NCBI GenBank assembly: GCA_022821265.1
Contig: JAJEDW010000076.1
Span: forward strand, 1 to 49,106
Length of the DNA stretch: 49,106 nucleotides
Direction: 5' to 3'
DNA from: Acidobacteriota bacterium
GTDB taxonomy: Bacteria; Acidobacteriota; Terriglobia; 20CM-2-55-15
Positions 43,769 through 49,106 of this stretch are shown here, in pieces. The notes under the pieces are model-generated. The model made no database searches. It worked only from the letters and a program-made list of their open reading frames with translations, and was not told the DNA's origin. The position numbers and the translations under genes were made by a program. Every line of letters starts with the position of its first letter. Position 1 is the stretch's first letter.

Positions 43769-44170
43769 CTACTGGAGCGTGATCCTGAAATCGCCGGCCG
43801 TGTCTCCGTGGCGCCACGTGCCGACGACGGAGCGGGTGGGCGACCCGAGGTCCTCGATCCGGCCGTCGATGACGTATGTGATCGGGTTTCCGGCGGGGTC
43901 CTCCGCCTCGATCCGGATGTGTACGGACCAGTCGCTCGGGTCGAGACGCGCCTCGGTGAACGGCAGGTCGTCCGTGCCGGGATTGACGATTCCCGTGATC
44001 CGCTGCCCGTCCCAGTCCATGGCCACCCGGATACGGTTCCGGTGGTCCGGCGACGGCCCCCAGTAACCGACCCAACTGCCGGTCAGCGGGTGCGCCTCCT
44101 GGGACGAGACCCCGGGCGCCGCGCCGACAACCAGCAGAAGCCCCAACGGGATGCAGAGGGAAAGTTTCAT
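43769..44170 (-). CDS. Small exported beta-rich protein of unknown function (lipocalin-like appearance)
   Basis: 133 residues with a signal peptide (SLCIPLGLLLVVGAAPGVSSQ). The mature part is a run of short strands: LTGSWVGYWGPSPDHRNRI, VAMDWDGQRITGIVNPG, WSVHIRIEAED, ITYVIDGRIEDL, VVGTWRHGDTAGDFRITLQ. The G-S-W-x-G opening and closing G-T-W resemble small barrel proteins often called lipocalin-like; I have seen similar proteins beside DUF6152-type genes in Acidobacteriota, but I recall no function. Start ATG 44170; no strong ribosome site. It is the first gene of the left arm, 37 bp from the right arm's first gene. Confidence 0.8.
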   Translation of the reverse strand: MKLSLCIPLGLLLVVGAAPGVSSQEAHPLTGSWVGYWGPSPDHRNRIRVAMDWDGQRITGIVNPGTDDLPFTEARLDPSDWSVHIRIEAEDPAGNPITYVIDGRIEDLGSPTRSVVGTWRHGDTAGDFRITLQ

Positions 44171-44197
44171 TGTCTCGCGGGGGTCGAATGGCCGCAG

Positions 44198-44203
44198 AAT
44201 ATA
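44198..44203. promoter_or_regulatory. Possible bidirectional -10 element for the two cluster arms
   Basis: The only 37 bp between the two arms contain AATATA (44198-44203). On the minus strand this is TATATT, with TTGTGC (44225-44220) 16 bp upstream, serving the left arm. On the plus strand the same bases offer GAATAT or TATACC a few bases before the right-arm ATG, which has no Shine-Dalgarno sequence. Low certainty. Confidence 0.35.
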
Positions 44204-44207
44204 CCGC

Positions 44208-45377
44208 ATGAAGACCGGAGCACAACACCCGGAAAGACTTCGCCGGAGGAGGGGCGTCGACCCGCGCACCGCGCGGCGAACGCGGACGGCGCTGATCGGC
44301 GCCTGGTTGTGGGCGTGCGCGCCGCCGCTGGGGGCGCATCATGTCGCCGCCGCCAAGTTCGATCCGGAACGGCCCGTTCGGTTCGAAGGCCGGGTCACCA
44401 AGGTCGATTGGGCCAATCCTCACGTCCACGTCTTCGTCGACGTCGAAGCCCCCGGCGGAGTCGCCAACTGGGCGATCGAGCTCGAAAGCCGCGCGTCCCT
44501 GGAAGCTTCCGGATGGCGGGCCGACACGCTCGCGCTCGGCGAGCCTGTCACGGTCGACGGTTGGGCCGCCCGGGACGGCAGTCTTCAAGCCTGGTCGACG
44601 GCGCTGGCCCGGAGCGGGACCGACGCGCGTCTGTTCGAAACGACGGACCCGGTCGCGGCGTCGGTCCCGTTCCGCGAGACGCCGCGATGGCCGGACGGCC
44701 AGCCGCGTTTGGGACCGGTCCCCGGCGAAACCGGATACTGGGGGAATCCGACGGCGACGGCGCTCGTGGAAGTCGGTGCGGACGTCGAGGTCAGTCCCGA
44801 CGGCATCCTGGCCGACCTGGGCGACGCGCCCGCCGTTGCGCCGTTCCAGGATTGGGCGCTTGCGTTGTACGAGGCCCGGCAGCGCGACTTTCTCGGCAGC
44901 GATCCGAGCTTCCTGAGATGCATCCCGCCGGGCGGCCCCCGGCAGTTCCAGTTGCCCTACGGCGTTCAATTCGTCGAGCAGCGGGATCGGGAGCGCATCT
45001 TCGTCCTCGTCGGGAGCGGCAACCGCAATTGGCACTTCATCTACACCGATGGAAGGGTCCAGGTCGGCCAGATCACCGGAGACGACGACAACCCGCTGTA
45101 CTACGGCCGTTCCGTCGGCGCGTGGGAGGGCGACACGCTCGTCGTGGACACGCGCGGCTTCAACGAGGATTTCTGGTTTTCCAACGGCGGCCTGCCGCAC
45201 ACCGAACGCCTCCATCTGATTCAAAGGATCACGCGCGTGGACTTCGACACGCTGCGTTACGAGGTGACGATCGACGACGCGGGCGCGTACACGCGGCCGT
45301 GGACGGCGGGTTGGAACCTGGAGTGGATCGCCGGCCGGGAACTGCCGGTATACTTCTGTCAGGACAACCGGCCATGA
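44208..45377 (+). CDS. Exported fusion: DUF6152 domain + WEGDTLV module
   Basis: 389 residues. A basic N-terminus of about 25 residues precedes the signal peptide core (ALIGAWLWACAPPLGA), then HHVAAAKFDPERPVRFEG, VTKVDWANPHVHVFVDVE and a WAIELESRASLEASGW segment, the DUF6152 domain (about 44-150). The second half (about 165-389) is the WEGDTLV module: WPDGQPRLGPVPGETGYW, CIPPGGPRQFQLPYGV, FIYTDGR, YYGRSVGAWEGDTLVVDTRG, IQRITRVDFDTLRYEVTID, TRPWTAGW and a final Cys (VYFCQDN). One polypeptide with both modules argues that they act together. The stop overlaps the next ATG. No ribosome site precedes the ATG at 44208. First gene of the right arm. Confidence 0.86.
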   Translation: MKTGAQHPERLRRRRGVDPRTARRTRTALIGAWLWACAPPLGAHHVAAAKFDPERPVRFEGRVTKVDWANPHVHVFVDVEAPGGVANWAIELESRASLEASGWRADTLALGEPVTVDGWAARDGSLQAWSTALARSGTDARLFETTDPVAASVPFRETPRWPDGQPRLGPVPGETGYWGNPTATALVEVGADVEVSPDGILADLGDAPAVAPFQDWALALYEARQRDFLGSDPSFLRCIPPGGPRQFQLPYGVQFVEQRDRERIFVLVGSGNRNWHFIYTDGRVQVGQITGDDDNPLYYGRSVGAWEGDTLVVDTRGFNEDFWFSNGGLPHTERLHLIQRITRVDFDTLRYEVTIDDAGAYTRPWTAGWNLEWIAGRELPVYFCQDNRP

Positions 45378-46210
45378 GACGAAACCATTGCCTGCTGACG
45401 GCTGCGGTGTCGATTCTGCTCGGGGTCCCGGCGCCGCCGGCGTTCTCGCAGGCCGCCGACGCCGTGGAGCCGCGGCCCGCCCCCCGATGGCCGGACGGCC
45501 GGATCCGTCTGGACGCGGTTCCCGGAGAGACGGGCATCTGGTACGGCCCGGGCGGCCCCGTTCCCGGCTTGGCCGATTGGGACGACAACCCGCAGCCGCA
45601 CCCGTTTCCCGGCCGGCCCACAGTCAGCGAGGTGCCGTTCCAGCCGTGGGCGCGCGCCCTGATCGACTACCGCGACGTCAACCAGTTCGAACCGCACGCG
45701 CGCTGCAAGCCGTCGGGCGGCGTCCGGCAGTTCGTGACCCCGTACGGGAACGAGATCGTCGAGATGCGCGATCTGGAGCGCGTGTACATCTTCGACGTCG
45801 GCGGCCCACACACGTTCCGCATCGTCTACATGGACGGCCGCGAGCACCCCGAAGACCTGACGCCCAGCTATTACGGCCATTCCATCGGCTGGTGGGAAGG
45901 CGACACGCTGGTGGTCGACACCGTGGGATTCAACGAGAAGTTCTGGATCGACCGCCGAATCACGGTCCATACGCGGCAGCTCCACCTGATCGAACGGTTC
46001 ACGCGCACCAGCCATGACACCATGGAGTACGTCGTGACCATCGACGATCCCGGCGCATACACGGAACCCTGGACCAGCGGCATGTACCTGCGGTTCCGGC
46101 CGGGTCAGGAGATGTTCGAGTACATCTGCCAGGACCAGAATCAGGCCTTCGAGCTCATGGTGGGCACGCAGGTCGAGTCGTATTTCCGGCAGAGCCGGAT
46201 CGCGCCCTGA
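45374..46210 (+). CDS. Exported WEGDTLV-family protein
   Basis: 278 residues, signal peptide (LLTAAVSILLGVPAPPAFSQ). The module is complete: APRWPDGRIRLDAVPGETGIW, FQPWARALIDY, CKPSGGVRQFVTPYG, FRIVYMDGREHP, YYGHSIGWWEGDTLVVDTVG (Trp174 onwards), LIERFTRTSHDTMEYVVTID, YTEPWTSG and a late Cys (FEYICQDQNQ). It is the closest relative of the second half of the gene upstream (same opening PRWPDGR... and Y-Y-G-x-S), suggesting a local duplication. ATG overlaps the upstream stop (ATGA). Confidence 0.88.
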   Translation: MRRNHCLLTAAVSILLGVPAPPAFSQAADAVEPRPAPRWPDGRIRLDAVPGETGIWYGPGGPVPGLADWDDNPQPHPFPGRPTVSEVPFQPWARALIDYRDVNQFEPHARCKPSGGVRQFVTPYGNEIVEMRDLERVYIFDVGGPHTFRIVYMDGREHPEDLTPSYYGHSIGWWEGDTLVVDTVGFNEKFWIDRRITVHTRQLHLIERFTRTSHDTMEYVVTIDDPGAYTEPWTSGMYLRFRPGQEMFEYICQDQNQAFELMVGTQVESYFRQSRIAP

Positions 46211-46230
46211 CCCGATACGGAAGGGGGCGG

Positions 46231-46848
46231 ATGATGCTATCCCGACTCGTTTTCGCGGCGCTGGCCGCGTTTCTCGCGATCCCCGCTCTCGCGCAGGGTT
46301 GGGAGACCTACGTCAACCGCGAGGACCGGTTCAGCGTGAACTTTCCGGGCGAGCCCGGGGTGGAGGCCATCAAGTGGGACTCGGAGTATCGCGCCGTCTT
46401 CCCGGGCCGCGTCTACAGTTACGAAGACGGCGGCGAACGGTATTCCGTCACGGTCATCGACTACTCCGATTCCGAACGCATCCACGCCGAACGGACCAAC
46501 AGGACGCAGGCCGACAGCCTGCCGAACTACTGGCAGATCGACGTGCTCTCGTCCATCGCGTATGCCGCGTGGCAGTTCCGGCAACGCGCGGTCGAGGTCA
46601 CCTACGACGCCTGGCACTACATCGACCTGATCGCCGGGCACCAGCTCCAGCTCACCAATCCCGACCAGACGCGTTCGTTCGTGGGCATCTACCTCCACGA
46701 GAGCCGCCTCTACATCATCGAAGCGACGGCGCCTCCGGGTTCCCCGCCGCCCGGGCTGTTCCAGCAGTCGCTGACGTTTCTCGACGACGCGGGCAACCGC
46801 GTGCGGTACGACTACATCTACACGAACACACTGCCGCCGCTGCGCTGA
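46231..46848 (+). CDS. Exported protein of unknown function in the DUF6152/WEGDTLV cluster
   Basis: 205 residues. Signal peptide (LVFAALAAFLAIPALAQ), then a beta-rich domain starting WETYVNREDRFSVNFPGEP, of the general kind seen in exported 'PsbP-like/DUF1795-like' folds, continuing YSYEDGGERYSVTVIDYSD, a helix (AAWQFRQRAVEVTY), and a hydrophobic strand region LQLTNPDQTRSFVGIYLHES, with the family-like ending LYIIEATAPPGSP. I do not assign a function. The first ATG 46231 (a second ATG follows at 46234) has GGAAGGGGG. It lies 20 bp after the upstream gene and 13 bp before the next, so it is in the right arm. Confidence 0.8.
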   Translation: MMLSRLVFAALAAFLAIPALAQGWETYVNREDRFSVNFPGEPGVEAIKWDSEYRAVFPGRVYSYEDGGERYSVTVIDYSDSERIHAERTNRTQADSLPNYWQIDVLSSIAYAAWQFRQRAVEVTYDAWHYIDLIAGHQLQLTNPDQTRSFVGIYLHESRLYIIEATAPPGSPPPGLFQQSLTFLDDAGNRVRYDYIYTNTLPPLR

Positions 46849-46861
46849 AGGAAGGAGAGCC

Positions 46862-47233
46862 ATGCCTTCGATACTGTCGCCTCTCGCAACCGGCTTGGCG
46901 CTGGCGGCCGCCCCGGCGGCCATGGCCCACCATTCGCACGGAAACTACGAGATGACCGAGTACATCCGGATGGAGGGCACGGTCACGGAGATCCACTGGA
47001 TCAACCCGCATAGCTGGATCTACCTGGAAGTCACCGGCGAGGACGGGCAATCCGATGTGTGGGCGCTGGAAGGAGCGAGCGTCATCGAGCTCCGGCGGGA
47101 GGGCTGGGCCGAGGAGAGCATCCGTCCAGGCGACCGGATCGGCGTACGCTGCCATCAGCTCCGCGACCGGTCCAACGGGTGTCTGCTCGGATACGTCACG
47201 ACCGACGGAGGCGAAGAAAAGCTGTTCGACTGA
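46862..47233 (+). CDS. DUF6152-type exported protein, mature N-terminus His-His (copy 4)
   Basis: 123 residues, the shortest and cleanest member: signal peptide (ATGLALAAAPAAMA), then mature HHSHGNYEMTEYIRMEG, TVTEIHWINPHSWIYLEVTG, WALEGASVIELRREGW and PGDRIGVRCHQLRD. A third His (HHSH) follows the pair. One Cys in the RVRCHQL-like segment (VRCHQL) and one in GCLLGY. Strong ribosome site AAGGAAGGAGAG. It is the last gene of the right arm. The next gene on the same strand, a histidine kinase, starts 120 bp downstream. Confidence 0.87.
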   Translation: MPSILSPLATGLALAAAPAAMAHHSHGNYEMTEYIRMEGTVTEIHWINPHSWIYLEVTGEDGQSDVWALEGASVIELRREGWAEESIRPGDRIGVRCHQLRDRSNGCLLGYVTTDGGEEKLFD

Positions 47234-47353
47234 GCCGGCCGGCCGCCTCGCTCGATTCGAGGCCGTCCCGCGCGGTTCTGATCTTTAGTGTTACCTTCCC
47301 GGGCCGGAGACCTGATAAGCTGACGCGAAACGACGTTCGATGGGCATTCGGTC

Positions 47354-48985
47354 TTGAATTTTCTCAAGTCACAGCGTAGGGTGCTGCTTGTCGTGCTGAC
47401 GGGCGCGGTCCTGCTCGTATTGGCCGTGCTGCAGTACCTTTGGGTCGGGGACCTCACCCGGTTCGAGCTGGAGTTGACCGAACGGAACCTGGCGGCGGCG
47501 ACCCGCGGTTTCACACGCGAGTTGGGCGGGGTTTTCCAGAGCATCGGATCCACCTACCGCGTGCGGCGGGGACCCAGCCTGGATCAGGAACTCTTCGACG
47601 AGTACCGATCGTGGCGGGAATCCACGATGTATCCCGGGCTGATCGTCGACGCGTACTGGATCGATGCCGAGCCCGCGGACAGCCCGGCGCTCACGCCGGA
47701 ATACCGGATCCGACGGGCGCGGCTCGACGAAGCCGCGCTCGTTTCCGTGGAATGGCCGTCGGCGTTCGCGCCGATCGAGCGCCGGCTGGCGGATTCCGTT
47801 GATTTCAGTCTTCGGCCGCCCTCGCGCGTACCGCGCGAGTGGATGATCCCGTTCGACGACGATCGCTGGGCGTACGTGGTCCCGCAGGGAACGTTGGGGC
47901 CCCGCGGCTGGGCCGTAGCCATACTGGATCATCGCGTGCTCTTCGAGGGTTTGATTCCCGCGCTCGTCGATCGGTACTTCGGGGCCGAAGACCAGCGGGA
48001 CTACCGCGTGCGCCTGGTGGGCGGCGGCGATCCGGGCTCCAGAGTCCTCTACTCCACGGATGCCGATTTCGCGGCCGACACCGGGACGCCACCCGACATT
48101 CGGCGCAACATCGTCGACGCAGGCGCGAACTGGGCCGTCGAGGCCACCCACGAATCGGGCTCGCTCGAGACCTATGTCGGATGGCATCGTTGGCGAAACC
48201 TGTCACTCGGAATCGGCGCGGTCATCGTACTCGGCCTCAGCTTCGGCTTCCTGGTAACCGCGAACCGCCGCGCGCAGGCGCTGGCAGATCGCCAGATGGA
48301 GTTCGTCGCGGGCGTATCGCATGAACTCCGGACCCCGATCGCGGGAATCTCATCCCTCAGCCAGAATCTCGCCGACGGCGTCGTCCGCGATCTCGACCAC
48401 GCGGCGCGCTACGGCAAGTCCATCAACGCCGAAAGCCACCGGCTGAACGCCATGGTCGAGAAGGTCCTCCGCTATTCCGCCGTCCGTTCGGGTCAGTACC
48501 GCTATGAACGGGAGCCTCTCGATGTCGGCAGCGTCGTCGAGTCCGAGTTGGAGGCCGTACGGCAGTCATCAGGCGAAGAGGGACGCATCGACGTGACCAT
48601 CGAAGACGGGCTTCCGCCCGTCTCCGGCGACGCCCAGGCGTTGCGGTCGGTCGTCGGCAACCTGATTTCGAACGCGCTCAAATTCGATCCGCGCCAAGGC
48701 AAGATCGCCGTCGGCGTCCGATCCGTGGGCCGCGAGATCGAGATCTCGGTCCAGGACAGCGGCGCCGGCATATCGGCGGCCGATCGGTCTCACATCTTCG
48801 AACCCTTCTACCGCGGTCAGGCCGCCCATGCGGGCCAGGCCGAGGGATCGGGTCTGGGGTTGAGTCTCGTCCGCGAGTTCGTCAAGGCCCATCGCGGTCG
48901 TGTCGACGTCGCGGCCGAGGCCGGCGACGGCACCCGGTTTCTCGTCTATCTGCCGGCCGCAGGCACGGAAAGCCCGAGTGGATAG
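47354..48985 (+). CDS. Sensor histidine kinase with two membrane helices
   Basis: 543 residues. Helix 1 at about 9-27 (RVLLVVLTGAVLLVLAVLQYL), a periplasmic sensor region to about 279, and helix 2 at about 282-302 (SLGIGAVIVLGLSFGFLV). Then HisKA (FVAGVSHELRTPIAG, phospho-acceptor His323) and HATPase (VVGNLISNALKF, SVQDSGAGI, GSGLGLSLVREFV). No HAMP or PAS is recognised. The start is TTG at 47354; an alternative GTG at 47381 would remove nine residues before the first helix. It overlaps the response-regulator start by 8 bp and follows the DUF6152/WEGDTLV cluster, so it may sense envelope conditions relevant to that cluster; this is inference. Confidence 0.93.
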   Translation: MNFLKSQRRVLLVVLTGAVLLVLAVLQYLWVGDLTRFELELTERNLAAATRGFTRELGGVFQSIGSTYRVRRGPSLDQELFDEYRSWRESTMYPGLIVDAYWIDAEPADSPALTPEYRIRRARLDEAALVSVEWPSAFAPIERRLADSVDFSLRPPSRVPREWMIPFDDDRWAYVVPQGTLGPRGWAVAILDHRVLFEGLIPALVDRYFGAEDQRDYRVRLVGGGDPGSRVLYSTDADFAADTGTPPDIRRNIVDAGANWAVEATHESGSLETYVGWHRWRNLSLGIGAVIVLGLSFGFLVTANRRAQALADRQMEFVAGVSHELRTPIAGISSLSQNLADGVVRDLDHAARYGKSINAESHRLNAMVEKVLRYSAVRSGQYRYEREPLDVGSVVESELEAVRQSSGEEGRIDVTIEDGLPPVSGDAQALRSVVGNLISNALKFDPRQGKIAVGVRSVGREIEISVQDSGAGISAADRSHIFEPFYRGQAAHAGQAEGSGLGLSLVREFVKAHRGRVDVAAEAGDGTRFLVYLPAAGTESPSG

Positions 48986-49106
48986 CACGCGTGACGTCGT
49001 CACGGACCGGCGAATCCTGATCGTCGAGGACGATGCCGCCCTGTTGCTGGCGCTGTCGGACCGGCTGGAACGGGAGGGCTATCGCGTCGATACCGCCAAG
49101 GACGGA
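48978..49106 (+). CDS. Response regulator, N-terminal receiver domain (3' end outside window)
   Basis: 43 residues are visible before the window ends. RRILIVEDDAALLLALSDRLER has the acidic pair (EDD) of the receiver phosphorylation pocket; the phospho-Asp itself is beyond the edge. The frame starts at a GTG at 48978 inside the kinase gene, 8 bp overlap, the usual coupled arrangement. The output domain is not in the window. Confidence 0.88.
   Translation, partial: MDSTRDVVTDRRILIVEDDAALLLALSDRLEREGYRVDTAKDG

Noticed and set aside
42977..45373. Long plus-strand frame leading into the gene at 45374
   Set aside because: The upstream part is antisense to or out of frame with clear genes. Only the portion from ATG 45374 has a signal peptide and the family module.
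47245..47263. GCCTCG/CGAGGC hairpin downstream of the last right-arm gene
   Set aside because: Stem of only 6 bp and no T-tract, so not listed as a terminator feature.
1..49106. CRISPR arrays, insertion sequences, prophage genes
   Set aside because: No regular direct repeats with spacers, no transposase-like protein with terminal repeats, and no phage structural genes were recognised.

Overview
This is a G+C-rich, densely packed bacterial chromosome segment, very probably from an Acidobacteriota member. The grounds are a VWFA-related protein of the acidobacterial type (13909-14949), two haem-less PQQ dehydrogenases, TolB-like propellers, several exported proteins that I recognise as DUF6152-type, and the overall mix of families. 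I assign the phylum by inference; no rRNA is present. I see no insertion sequence, prophage or CRISPR array. The window starts inside a secretin gene and ends inside a response-regulator gene.

Layout. 1-5109: type II secretion genes (gspD 3' end on +; gspH-I-J-K on -), with kdsD and a DegT-type sugar aminotransferase. 5282-10999: an exported outer-membrane-lipoprotein-sorting-like protein, a TolB-like propeller + sulfatase operon, and a fumarylacetoacetase-fold protein that unusually carries a signal peptide. 11155-15729: yebC, ruvC, an exported unknown, an AmmeMemoRadiSam-B/MEMO1 protein, the VWFA protein, tRNA-Ser(UGA) and a DinB-fold protein. 16075-18651: a G8-domain parallel-beta-helix protein resembling animal CEMIP/TMEM2, next to an A+T-richer intergenic stretch. 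18791-24180: a two-chain pyruvate:ferredoxin oxidoreductase followed by glnS. 24397-28583: a PQQ dehydrogenase / D-threonine-aldolase-like / MatC-type permease operon. 28776-34320: a HicAB-like toxin-antitoxin pair, a DUF6152 + 'WEGDTLV' pair, a HotDog protein, a SpoIIE-type phosphatase and an AAA/DUF4143 ATPase that looks leaderless. 34333-40494: a second PQQ dehydrogenase divergent from a Tat-lipoprotein sulfatase, then bifunctional putA.

40696-47233 is the most unusual part. Eight genes, all encoding predicted exported proteins, are arranged as two four-gene arms diverging from a 37-bp intergenic region. They are built from a few modules: DUF6152 (mature N-terminus predicted to begin His-His), a ~230-residue module with a hallmark G-x-W-E/D-G-D-T-L-V-V motif, VOC domains and a small beta-rich protein. 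Two genes are fusions (VOC-VOC-WEGDTLV and DUF6152-WEGDTLV), which ties the modules functionally. A further DUF6152 + WEGDTLV pair lies at 29425-30704. A histidine kinase/response regulator pair directly follows the cluster. I think this is the best candidate for an undescribed system: an envelope or periplasmic assembly, possibly metal-binding, whose substrate cannot be read from the sequence.
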